A DNA stretch of 64,000 nt from Nilaparvata lugens (Eukaryota > Arthropoda > Insecta > Hemiptera > Delphacidae): assembly GCF_014356525.2 (NCBI RefSeq), contig NC_052506.1:16363872-16427871 (forward strand). Reading direction: 5' to 3'. The notes under the pieces were generated by a model that saw only the letters and a program-made list of their open reading frames with translations, made no database searches and was not told where the DNA came from. The first letter of the stretch is position 1. Every line of letters starts with the position of its first letter. A program made the translations under genes and the position numbers. Below are positions 1-13,100 of the stretch, piece by piece.

Positions 1-579
1 CTTTCCGAATTTTAATAGAAGTATGTCTAAAACGTAGGTTATGTTGCTTAACTTTGAATAAAATTTTGAGTCCAGAAATACACCGATAGAAGTTGAGACT
101 GGCAGGTAAGAAAGAAACAAATATGACTACTCTATAGAAATACCATTTCAACCTAACTTCTACTTTCATTATTTCATTGGGTTTCATGGAGTTATCAAAA
201 GCATTCAAATAGTTATATTCTAGCATTATGAAATTGAAACAAATTAAAGCACCAAAAGATAATGAGAAAGAAACCATATTGGCTTGATTAGAAAAGCAAA
301 AGAAGAATAACGTCAGTAATCTGAACTGTAATTTATGCAGAAATAGACATGATACAGTGATTATTATAATTGCTTTCAAATATATATTTATATAATTACT
401 TTCAAATACATTAGTTCATGAAACTAAAATTTCAAATTGAATATTATTGTGCTTCATTATGTTCAAACAACACATTTAACCAGAAACTATGTCAAAAATG
501 TCAATTGCCAATTACTCAGACGAGTCATAATAAATTATTGGAAATTAGAAGCAGTCAATTGAAATAAACGAAATTCTTA
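1..579. other. AT-rich sequence, no gene seen
   Basis: I see no coding exon, RNA gene or clear repeat here. It would be 3' flank or intron of the minus-strand C18orf63-like gene. Confidence 0.4.
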
Positions 580-665
580 TCAATTTGCCATCGAATACCC
601 TGGAGATGGGGTGTTCTCTGCAGCAAGACTTCTGCTACCACAAATAATGACACCACAGAGAATAT
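580..665 (-). CDS. possible terminal exon of the C18orf63-like gene
   Basis: After a decent polypyrimidine acceptor (reads ttctcctccag), the phase required by the preceding exon (phase 1) gives 'DILCGVIICGSRSL..' and then a TGA stop after about 28 residues. No similarity to a known protein is recognised. I saw no canonical polyadenylation signal just downstream. The adjacent sequence at 690-760 loosely resembles a tRNA-derived repeat, so this may be chance. Confidence 0.25.
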
Positions 666-995
666 CTGGAGGAGAAATTGTTGAACGCTATACGAAAATA
701 TTCGCCCAATCGGGAATCCAACCTAGCATCACCTGATTTCCGGGTAGTCACGCTTACTGACATATATCAGACGAATTACGACAACTTTTAGAGAACATAA
801 ATTTCCATATACATCAATTTCAAAGATGTGGATTGTATTGAGAGGAAATATTTCAGCAATTACTTTCTAGGTTCCAGTATCTGATTAGATAGGATCATAT
901 TATTATGCTTCCACCTTACCGTTCAGTCAAAGGTTTCAGGAAATCTGCTTCCATTGCAAGATAGATATATACAAATAGAAAACGTAATAACTTAC

Positions 996-1116
996 CGCTT
1001 CGACAGCCTTCATTTGAATCAGTTCTGTTGACTGAGAAGTGATGAGCGTACGGGTGGGGGGGAAGGCAAGGGGGTCGGTGTAGGTCTGAACTACTCGAAA
1101 CTGCTGAGTGATTTAC
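996..1116 (-). CDS. C18orf63-like gene, 3'-most confident exon
   Basis: The exon is bounded by an acceptor (gatttcag) and a strong donor (GCG|gtaagtta). It is entered in phase 0, consistent with the exon at 3,879-4,121, and left in phase 1. It encodes about 40 residues rich in Pro, His and Ser ('LHRPPCLPPHPYAHHFSVN'). This low-complexity C-terminal tail has no recognised domain, so the call rests on splice signals and an open phase-matched frame. Confidence 0.5.
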
Positions 1117-4100
1117 CTGAAATCAAAAACCAACTATTATAAATGAACAAATAGATGAATAAACTAATTAATAGATAGATAAAATAATGAATGAATAAAT
1201 CAATACATAAATAAATGAAATTATTCCCAACCTATCAATAACATCTTATTATAAATTAGGATTCATCAAGTTATACTGAGCCACAAGAATAGAAAACCTA
1301 ATAATAGAAATAAATATTTTTTGGCCAACAAGTAAACTAAGAAAATTTTCAATGAAAGGAAGTAAGATAGTAATAAATACTTTCCTACAGTTAATGCTAT
1401 TGAACCCATAAAATTAGACAATTTTTAAAGAGACACATGATCCCAGCACATTTCTTCAAATAGTTTTTCATTCAATTAATTCATTCATTTACAAAAACAC
1501 ATAATTTTAGGCTTTTTTGTTGGGAATTAAGCTGAATGCTAATAATCAGAAAAATATTTGACTCAGGAGGGGGGATAATTTATTTTTCCAAGCTCATTGT
1601 ACTTTTTGAAACTGAGGGTCACTTTCTCGGGAAAAGTTAAACTTAAACTCAAATGCTTCTTTGAGCCATCAGCTGATTTAATTGAAACACATTAAATGCG
1701 ACCATATATCGATTCAAAGGGATAAATAGTTGAAACCACGGTATTTAGATGAAACGGTAAGGGTCATGAGATGTGTGCGCAGTGGCCAGCCAGCTAGATT
1801 GCGTCATCGCCACCAACCGAGGTTTCTAACACCTATTCGCAATTTATGAAACTTATTTGCGAAAAACAGATGATTAGATATAAAATGACGTCAGCGACAC
1901 CGGAAATTTAGCACAAACATGCGCGTGACACCTACCGTCTTCTTCTAAATACCGTGGTTGAAACAACTTCGGAAAAAGCTATTCTAGAGCTGCGTATACA
2001 CCAAAGTTATTAAAAAAATTAAATTCGTATGGCTTTTGATGGTGGGGAGTCCCTTGCGGGAAGGTCCCACCGCCTGAATATATCATTTAGGCCGTCAATG
2101 GGCCTTACGACTGTCATACCAAAGTTATTAACATCCTTACAGTTAGTTATCCTTACAGATTCTATTAAATTGAATATAACTTATCATGAACATATGTGAT
2201 TGTCAAGTTCCGTTCAATCTAATTGAATCTATAAGGATTAAATTATTGACATTTTGTTAATAAATTTGGTTTAAACGCAGCTTAAGTATGTTTTTATTTT
2301 ATTTTTTGATTTGAAAAATGAATAATTTCTTGACGGTGGGGGGCGGGTTGATGTTGTTTATACGGATCTCTCAAAGGCATTCGATTCAATCAATCACAGA
2401 ATATTAGTTAAAAAACTAAAGTCGATTGGTTTCTGTACAAACCTGGCAAATCTTGTTGAGAGCTATTTGAATTCAAGAGTGCAGTATGTTAGAGTACATA
2501 ATTTCAAGTCTAGAACTTTCAACTGTACATCTGGGGTGCCTCAGGGTTCTAACTTTGGACCACTTCCCTTCCTTCTATTCATTAACAATCTCCCTGCTGT
2601 CTTTTGATGGTTCATCCTGTCTGATGTATGCAGATGATGTGAAGCTGTAAAAAGCGATTTTGAGCCCTGATGACTGCCTTAGCCAACAAACGGATGTTGA
2701 TAAACTAAGTGAATGGTATATGAATAATGGCCTTAGAATAAATATAGCTAAATGCAATACTTTATAATTTTCCCGGCAGGTAGCTTCACACAGATGCATC
2801 TATAGTACTGATGGCATACCGTTGGAGGAGGTAGAGTCTTTTAAGGACCTGGGTGTGATTTACAGCTCTAATTTTAAATTCAATAAACATATAGACCTTT
2901 TGTGTAGTAGGGCCAATCAGCAGATGGGGTTTATCCTGAGAACATGTTCACCTTTCAATGATGTCTCACCCATAATATTTCTGTATAAATCTCTTCTCCG
3001 AAGTATTCTTGAGTATGCGTCTGAAATTTGGAACCCTTATTGTAATGATCGAGTACTACTTTTGGAGCGTTTACAAAATAAATTTTTAAGGTACATTTAG
3101 TTCAGGAAATTCAATTTCAATTGTCCGTTTGACTTTCCCTCTGACACTCTGAGAAATATGTTTCAATTGAAATCATTTAAAACAAGACGAGATGTTAAGT
3201 CTTCAATTTTGCTTTATAGCTTATTAAATAATAAAATAGATTCCCCATATTTGGTTTCATATGTAAATATTTATATATCTATCATATCACGTCGCTCCAC
3301 TTTCTCTTTTTTTGTGCCCCGGTCCAGAACTGTGAGTCACTATAATTCTCCGGTCAACAGAATTCAAAGACTTTTCAACTGTTTCTCTGGGCAACTGGAC
3401 ATCTTCTGGTTCTCTCGTGAAAAATTTTATAGAATATTAAACAGTCTATTGTGAGATATCCTTGCTCAGCTCGATTATTTGTTGCTGTATATAGGTGTGT
3501 ATCTATTGCACTGTGTACTCGTACTTCTTACTCATTCTGTTGCTTCATTGGCAGGTACCAGTCCTCTGACATTCATTTGTTAGTTTTATCCATTCTTTGT
3601 GACATTTTTATTTTAATTTTAGAACCTTTTCATTTCTATATTCCGTTTTATAATTATTTTATTGTATTCATCTATTTTTTTCCTTCTGTTGTATTTCTAT
3701 AGTTTTTTTTCTTTTAACAATATTGCAATTGTAAGTTACTTTGTTCATTGTATTTTCATTGTATAATAATCTTGTATTGTGGTATTTGTGAAGGAGACAC
3801 ATTATGGGTAACCTGTTGTCTCCATAAATAAATAAATAAATGAATAAATAAATAAATAAATTTGATAGCGAATGTTACCGGCTGAGGAAGGAAGAGTGGA
3901 TATTTGTTGGTGGGCCGGCAGCTGCTGATCTGAGGCACCATCAGTTGAGGCGACTTGACAGCTGGCTTAATAGTGCAGGTCGTAGCTCTTGGAAGAAATA
4001 ATGGTGTGAATTTATGATGATTGGACAATGAAGCCGGTGCTCGAACCTGTGATCGGAAGTTTGGCACAAGTCTCATCTGGCTCGGAGGCTGCACAAATGT

Positions 4101-7100
4101 TTCCTGTTTAGGAATGGAGACCTAAAATATATAATTTCAATTTAAAATAAGAGGTAATAACATAGTAGAAGCATAGGCGAGTAGATAAATAATGGGATAT
4201 TTCGGTTTTTAATGTACATTTTAACATTTTTAAAGTCCAAGAAATCCTGAGTCATCGAAGTAGTGACGCTAGAGATCTTGTCGTTCAAGCATGAACGTTT
4301 TTCAAGTCGCTCAAGTGAATAAGTCACTAAAGTGAGTCTCAACAGGGAGCGCTACTAACGGTCCAAAATTCCAGCTTTATTCTTCAACATGGCGAAGAAC
4401 TTTTTTGTTACATTGATAAAGGGACATTCTTTTCATCAATTTTGGATTCCATCACGAGCTGCGATTCAACTTCACTTTGGATTTTCAATAAGTTAGAGAC
4501 TGGAAGTCTATTTTTTGAAACTTTTAGGTTTAAAAGTAACTCACTTTGACGAGAACTTTCGGCTGGTCGGCCATCTTCAGGTTGTGAAAAATGGCTGAAG
4601 GTGACAAGTTACTCACCTTGAAACCAAAGTGAATAACTTTTATTGAAATTGTATTTTTGAATTCCATTCCATTTATTGTATAAAATACTATAATCATAAT
4701 ACAATTATGACATTGGAGGAAAAACTAGGCTGAGCCTGTACTATTTCTCTCCAAAAATGTTGATAAAATGTTAATGTTGTCCAAAAGATAAGGTTATGTA
4801 ATCTCACACTGCTTCGTCACTTGATTTTAAATTAAAATTTAATGCGAAAGAAATATTGAGAAGTTTTAAAAATGTATTTTAAAACTTGAAGTTTTCAAGT
4901 GGTCTCGATTCACTAAAAGTTTTCATGTAGCCTTCAAATTATTAACAGTTTCAAGTGGATATTTTCTATTTTTATCAGCAACTGTCATGAAAAGCTAATT
5001 AAGAACAATAATTATTATTCATTAAATAATAGAGATCAAATAGTAAAATCGTTTACCACCAAGACGATTAATTTCTGAGGAATGTCTTCAGTCTAATGTA
5101 TTTTCATTTTATTTGTTCATGAAATGTCTTTCAGTAATTTCCTCTTATTGATTCATGAAAATTACCTACAAATTATGTCAATGGTTGGGATATAAAGTAC
5201 AGGCTTAGCCTAAAACTATTATTCTTATACAAGAATTACTTTCTGATTGAAAACAAATTCGTTTTTTCATGTTTAGGAATAAAAACGTACTTGAAATCCT
5301 TCAAAATATCCAATAAGCGTTCCACAACTTTTTCCCTCATATCGAGGGAAACTTTTCCTTTTCGTTTTCAACTTTTAAACTTTTCCCTTTTTTCTTCTAT
5401 CATATCGATACAAGTTACCAGTTTTAGGAGTAGGAGCACTCACCTGCTGGTGACAGGGTACAGATGAGCTGCTGATTTGTGGAACAATGGAAGTCGGAGT
5501 AGCTTTCACCAATGTCTTACGAGGAAGGAATATAGGCGTGAACTTGGTGGACTCTTCTTTCATCAGATTACCACGATTGGACGGGCCTGACACAAATTCA
5601 TTTCTCACTATTCCTGGAGCTGGGATTTCCTTTATTGAAAGAAAAAAAAAACATTCAAAACTCATTATAAGAGGTTCATGAAATCTAATATAGACACAGA
5701 TATCCTCCAAGTGTATAAGAGGCATCCAATTCCAAAATGCTACCAAGAAGGTTTGAAATAATCTAGTCACATAAATAATAGAGTATGAAGAATTAGAATA
5801 GAGCATAAGAAACATGAATGTCATATTTTCCAGAATGTCGCATCATGACTGCATTAGCCAATATTATTATTAAACAATACAGTAAAACTTGTACCTGCTC
5901 ATAATTCTATGTATTGTATATTATAATATTATACTAAGTGCCGTTTGCACAATTTCAGTTTTAACTAATTCCATTTTAAACGGGATTAAATCCATATCAA
6001 GTCTCGTTGGTTATGATATGGTTCATTTTTAGTTTGAGCCACCAGCTGGTTGAATTGAGTTTAAGCTTTGACTGTACAAATGGATTAGAAATTATATCGA
6101 AGATAATAATCACAAAAATATGCTTTAATAAGTAAAGGCAAGCGATTTTACTTATAATCGCCTATAAGCTCCATTGTAAAATTCAAATATTTGGAATCTT
6201 CATGGCGGCGGCAGGAAAAAAAAATGCAATGGCCATACTGTGAGTAATATAGTTACTGTAGTTGATACCAATTGTGCAACCCAGCATTAGTATTGACTTA
6301 TTTTCTACGAAATGTGTTCAAATAAATACGGCATTGTCGGAAATAAATATATATATAATAAATTGATGTGATTCAATTATTATAAGCAATAGTTTTCAAA
6401 GAACAGGGTAAAAAATAAATTCAAATATCTAGTTCGAATAGTTGATAAGGAAAAAGTAAAATTGTACAAGAAAAGTGTGCGTCATAAATAAAAGGGAATT
6501 TTTCATGTATTTGTAATTCCAAGAAATATATTTCCAAGTGAATTAACACACTTAAAGCAGGTACTTATTTAAAAACTCAATACCATACTGCTAGACAGCT
6601 TCCAAGCAGAATTTCGATAAAATCATTACTTCCACAGTATTTTTGGGGCAGAATATGATACAAGATAAAAGATGTATGGGGAAAAACAGTGAATCACAGT
6701 TAACAGTATGCCTACCAACAAACTTCAAGAATCAAACTTAATAAGGAGTGGGAAGCAAATCTACAGATATTCTATACTTTTCTAACTCACCTTTTTGCTT
6801 GCAAATATTGGCCTGTATTTTGGTTTCGGAGCATTTTCAGCATTATTGTCATTGGTGTCATCTGACGCAGACACGTTTGATGCACATGAGGGAGTTGATT
6901 TTGGTTTTTGGACCAAAGTGAAACTTTCCAGTATGCGTTCATTTCTGGGTTCTGCTAGCAACTTTAAATTAATCTGAGTGAATCTATCCACAGGAATGGA
7001 GAGCAATTGTGAGCTGGCCACATACAGAAATAAAAATCAGTTGTTATAATCATTTGCGTCATCCAACAGCCGTCGATAGATCAGTTTTTCAATATTATCT

Positions 7101-10100
7101 TTCTACTAATAATTCAGACAATTTTAATTCTTAATAATGCCGCGATACAAACGACGTCCAAACTTGAGTCGTAGAACTCGGAATGCTGTAAATTTAGAAT
7201 TTTGCAGGAAAATCAGCAGCAAGGAGATATACCATTCAATTCCCAGCAAGCTGCATTCAACTATAACTAAAAATACAAACTGCTGCACAACTAAGTAAGC
7301 ACATAGGAAGTCCATATTGAGATATATATAAATGTAAATAATGATTGGATAATTTTCATAAAAATAAAGTCATAGCCACCTCTAATACTCTATTAGAGGT
7401 GGCTAAGATATAGTGCATCAGATTAATCTAAGGCTAAGCACACCTGAGGAGGCACGGCTTGGTGATGCAAAGTGTTGATCTTATGGAGATTGCCTTATCA
7501 CACAGTTTATCGCCATGCCCGATTCAGTGTGTGTGAGTTCTTCCATTCAAACCAATAAGCAAGAAGCACCTGGAAGCAAAATGCCGCATCACGCCTCCTC
7601 AGGTGTGCATCCAGCTTAAGTTTGCCATGAGATGCATTAATTATTTGGCGGTAAGAAGTTCACCGGGTCAGCTAGTATAAGTTATATTTTAGAATATTGT
7701 TGATGATTTATCAACAGTGGCACCTGCTAAATATTATTGCCGTATTATTCATTTAAATAAATAAGAAAACAAGCAAATAAGCAATTACGAGCTAATCTAT
7801 AGTAAGTGTTCCCTACAGACTACCCTGTGTGTGGACATTTGAATATATATAATAAAATGGTACATAATTAGAGATACTTGATCTTTTTAAAACGATATAG
7901 AGGATCAATCAATACATTACATTAATAACATAATACATTAGGAAACCTTCAGGAAGTCTAATGCATTCTAAATGCGTTCTACTATTCATGTAATGTATTG
8001 ATCCTCTATATCGTTATTATAATAGAATAGTAATATATAAATGTAAATAATAGAGTGAATTCTTATGGATTTTGTACGTGTGGAGTCCCTTGCGGGAAGG
8101 TCCTACCTCACGTACAATAATATAAACGATTTATAATAAAGAAGAAAACTTTACAGTTTTCTGCAAAGTGTGAAGCTTTTAGCTTGCAAATATTGGCCTG
8201 TATTTTGGTTTCGGAGCATTTTCAGCATTATTGTCATTGGTGTCATCTGACGCAGACACGTTTGATGCACATGAGGGAGTTGATTTTGGTTTTTGGACCA
8301 AAGTGAAACTTTCCAGTATGCGTTCATTTCTGGGTTCTGCTAGCAACTTTAAATTAATCTGAGTGAATCTATCCACAGGAATGGAGAGCAATTGTGATTG
8401 TTCTGCCATCTAAAAAAGAGATTTTATAATAAAGGTTTCAGTGGAAAAGATGAAAAAATCACTAATCAGATACTTTACATTGAACACCACAAACGTAATT
8501 AGTGTTTTTTAACAGATATGATAAAAAATAGCACTTTGATAAATAAATATTATATGAGAAGTGACATGACAACTAGTTTAATAATCTGAGGCCAATAGTG
8601 TAATTCAAGCGGATAAATGCATGCATTTATGTAAAATTTTTTAATAGGGGTTCTCAGTTTTGAGCTTTGATCGTGAAAAATTCACTTATCAATGTGCTGA
8701 GTCAATGAACTATGGCATAGCCACCTCTAATACAAGGCCGCGGCCTTAAATTCTAGGCCTTGTATTAGAGGTGGCTGTGACTATGGATATTACGGTTAGT
8801 TTGAAGATAGTAGCATATACTTTATATTTTAAAATATTGTTGATGATTTTTCAACATTAGCACCTGCTATATATTATTTCCGTATAATTTATTCAAATAA
8901 ATAAACAAACAAGCAAATACATCTCAAATAAGCAATTACAATATTGTTTTCTAATTTATAGTAAGTGTTTCCTATAGACTACCCTGTGTGTGGACATATT
9001 TGAATAAATACAGAGTGAGTCATATGTATGGGAACCCTTCAATAAGTTGGAGACTGCTGTAGATATAATTCTGTAACTTTCAGGTTTAGTTACTGGTCAG
9101 TTACCGGTACTCTATTTTTTGACGTACAACTGAATTTCAGTTTCTAAAGAAATGAGGGGTAGTAACTCAAATATTTTGAATATAAACACCCATTGTGTGA
9201 TACATCATTTTAAAGGCCTTTTCAACACGATGAATAAAAATGTTCTATGATACTATTATCCAAAATGGCGGCTGATTAAACTTTATCAATTATTTCTTGA
9301 AAAACTAAAACTTCAATCAGCCGCCATTTTGGATACAAGTATCATAGAACATTTTTATTGATGTTATCTTTATTGTTTTAAAAAGGCATTTGAAATTATG
9401 TATCATACAATGGGTGTTTACATTTAAAATATTTGAGTACAACCCCTAAGTCAGCCCCTTATGAGGGGTTGAAATTCAGTTGTATGTCAAACGGTAGAGA
9501 AATTGCCTAATAACTTATCCTAAAAGTTACAGTACTAATCTACAACAGTCTCCAATTTATTGAAGGGTTCCATACATATGACTCACTCTGTATAAAATGT
9601 AAATAATAGAGTGAATTCTTATGGATTTTGTTGGTAGGGAGTCCCTTGAGGGAAGGTCCTATCTCATATACAATAATGTAAACAATATAATACAATAAAG
9701 AATAAATGAATTTATAGTAAAAATTGCGGCAGCGAACGATTTGTAAGAAGCACGCTATAATTCGTTTCATCTGTTCAAGTGCAAACAACTTACAATAGCG
9801 TCGTTGACGAGCTTGTGAACGGCGACGCCGACTGAGGCCTGCGTGCCGAAGGGATGGCCGCAGATGACCGGCAGCCGCCTCATCAGATCGCCGAGGAAGT
9901 CGCTGAGCACCGCCGACTCATTCCGCACCCGCAGCAGAGTGGGCGGGTGCGACTGTAAACAGGCCAGCGGGTATGTCAGCACAGGCAGCCGCGCACTGAA
10001 CCTCACCGACATGTAAGTCACCACACCGTACTGGTCGACGGGCAGTCTGTAGCCATGCTGCCAAATTAAACAAAAAGGCTTTAGAAAAGGCAAAGCAACT

Positions 10101-13100
10101 GTTGATGCAGTCGAGGGTTTGGTCCATGATATTTTGCAGGCATTTGAAAATAGGTCTTATGGAAGGGTTACATTCTGAGACTTATGCAAAGCATTTGACT
10201 GCGTCGAACATGGTGACTTGATAGAGAAACTTCATTATTACGGTTTTCGGGGAGTTTCTCTAACACTATTTGAGTCTTACCTGAAGAATAGAAAGCAGAC
10301 CGTCTGCGTCAATGAAGAGTGGTCTGATGTAATTTTCCTGAAGTATAGCATACCTCAAGGATCCGTCCTGGGTCCTCTATTATCAATCCTCTATATATCC
10401 TGGGTCCTCTATATATCCTTATAAGTATCAATGGTTTGCCTCACAATGTTTTGAGCAGAGCAGTATTATATGCTACTACCTTTTTGAATGTCTCTAATGA
10501 TATGGCTAAGCTCTCAAATGTTGTTAATAACTCACTTGATGAAGCAGGAGCCTGGTTCAGAGCAAATGGATATCTTTTAAATGCTAATAAGACTGAAAAT
10601 GTCATATTTAGTCTGAGACCATATGATAATGAATATACTCAGCAGGATATTGTAAATAATGTTAAATTTTTGGGGGTACACATAGATCATCAACTGACCT
10701 GGGGAAAACACATTGATTTAAAATCTAGGCTTTCAAGAGTCATCTATCTCATTGGACGTCTGAAGCAATGTGTGACTCCACATAGTGTGAGAATGGCTTA
10801 CTTTGCGTTTTTTCAGTCCCTTATTAAATAATATCTTCTTGTATGGGGCAATTCTCCGAGGGTTGCAGAGATATTGAGGTTGCAAAAGAAAGTTGTTGGA
10901 ATTATCAATGCTTCAGGTCCCTTGGATCACTGTAAGCCTATATTTATAAAATTAAATATTAAGACTGTCATCAATATTTACATCTTTGAACTTGCTGCTT
11001 ACTCTTTAGAGAAATTACCAGAAACAACTCTTAATGAACATGTCCACTCACACAGCACACGTAATAGGGGTAAAATGAATTTCTAATATTGCAGATTAAG
11101 TAAATCTCTTAATAGTCACTGTATAATGTACAAAAAGGTTTACAATAGTTTGTTGGGGTCCATTATCAAATATGATAATATGACTTTTCTCAATAAATTG
11201 GATATTTGGCTGAGTGAAAATCCTTTCTCAATGTCATATTGAGGAATTCTTTGAGCATCCACTTATAATTATTTAGTGTTAAGTCGTTAGTGCTGAAGTG
11301 TTGTTTCAATCAATTCTGTTATTCAATTCCAAATTTTATTGTCTGTCCTGGTGTTATTTTTATAGTTTATTTATTTTTAATGTTTAAATTCTATATATAT
11401 TATGTTTTTATTCGCCTCGGCTTTAGACTAAGGACTATGCTCCGTTTTCATGACTTTGTCAATACATGTATAATTGTGAACGACAATAAAAACATTTGAT
11501 TTGAAACGGTAATTAACAATAAGAATGGTTCTTACTCACATCAACTCAAGTTATTATGTATTATGCTGTCCACTAACGGTAGGACATACATGCGAATGTA
11601 ACATCAATCTATATAATATATAAAAGCGAAATGGCACTCACTCACTGACTGACTGACTCACTCACACACTCGCAGAACTAAAAGTCTACCGGACCAAAAA
11701 CGTTCAAATTTGGTAGGTATGTTCAGTTGGCCCTTTAGAGGCGCACTAAGAATGGATTTGGAAAAATTTTCAAAGATACGCCCAAAATCTGCGTTTTTCC
11801 AGCGTTTTCTCAGCTTTATCGAGAACAAATGGACAGAAATTGATCAAATTTAGTACAGAAGCTAAGCTAGGGTGTAATAATGTTGTCTTAGAAGGAATTT
11901 GAAATAACGCCAAAGATACGCGCAAAATTAGCGGTTTTTTCCGTTTTCTCAGTTCTTTCATCAAGTAATAGACAGAAAATGTTCAAATTTGGTACAGAGG
12001 TTTAGCTAGGGTCTAAAAATTTTGTGAGAGGTGACTTCGCTGATCTCATTTTTGGACGATCCAGTCGGGGGTCCAGACGGATATGGCGAACAAAGCGAGC
12101 CTGACGGCTAGTATACAATACACTTGAAAAGAGCACGTTATAATGAGATATTCAACTGAGTTTACTTTTCAAGTAGCAAAGAAACATGTGAACTTGCATG
12201 TTTATGATGCACAATCACACAGTTCATCATGCATATTTCGTAATCAGTGAGAGGTTTTGAACAAAAAATGAATTTGGATGTTCGTTTAATAATAATTATT
12301 AATTTATAAGCATAAGTGCAATATCTCAGTAATTTCCATCTGTAAAAAACAAGCAGTTTCTAAGTCTGGCCACTAACGGCAGAACATGCATGATACACAA
12401 ACGTCATACATTGTTGTGTCATCACAGCTGTGGTCACAACAAAGCGCTTCGAGCAAAACCTTTTGAGGTTAGGTTTTTGTTGTTCATTTTGTACTTGCTG
12501 CTCTATTTGAGTTTTAATTATTTTTTATCATTATAATTTGTAATTTCCCAGTGATTCATTTTTGCTATTTGATTGTTTATTTTATATTGGGAGTCTCTGG
12601 CTGATAATGAACATGTATAATGAATATGTGTATGTGCATGATAGACATGCATGTGATGTTCTACCGTTAGTGGCCAGGCTAAGATAAAACAAACAACCAA
12701 TCACAATAAATAAATAACTGGAAAATTACAAATCTTAATAATTGAAAAATAATTCAACCTCAAATGGAGTAAGGAAGAAAAAATAAACAATAAAAATTAA
12801 AGTTAAAAGAACCTAACCTCAATTTTTTTAGAAGCCCTTTGCTGTGATAACACAACAATTTATAACAACATGTGTGTAAACACATGTTTATCATGCATGT
12901 CCTGTCGTTACTGGCCAGCCAAACGGTTGAGTTCAAAGCCACTGATCAATTCCATCGGGTTTTTTTACGTTCAGTAAAAAACCTGATCACAGATCAGTGA
13001 TCACAGATGAACCACAGAATGAAAAGTCGGCTAGTATCTTTACGCTATAATCCGCCATCTTGAAAGAAAGTGTAGCATTGTAATACAGCAGTAGTTTTAA

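Larger units (their letters stand above)
7014..7675 (+). mobile_element. Helitron remnant with truncated N-terminal protein
   Basis: An ATG at 7,138 opens 'MPRYKRRPNLSRRTRNA' and continues for about 53 codons to a stop. 'MPR..(R)xNLSRRTRNA' is the characteristic start of arthropod Helitron Rep/helicase-type proteins. The region ends at 'CCGGGTCAGCTAG|T' (7,672-7,675), a Helitron-like CTAG terminus. Further MITEs are nested inside at 7,374-7,404 and about 7,430-7,622. Confidence 0.5.
11574..12920. repeat. MITE with CCACTAACGGTAGGACAT ends, interrupted by a Helitron and another MITE
   Basis: The left end near 11,574 (CTGTCCACTAACGGTAGGAC) and right end near 12,895-12,920 (GTCCTGTCGTTACTGGCCAG) look like ends of one element family. 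Between them lie the Helitron at 11,608-12,111 and a complete family member at 12,366-12,678. The nesting order is inferred from those ends. Confidence 0.45.

Noticed and set aside
690..760. tRNA-derived SINE
   Set aside because: There is a loose B-box-like resemblance only; no A box, cloverleaf or second copy in the window.
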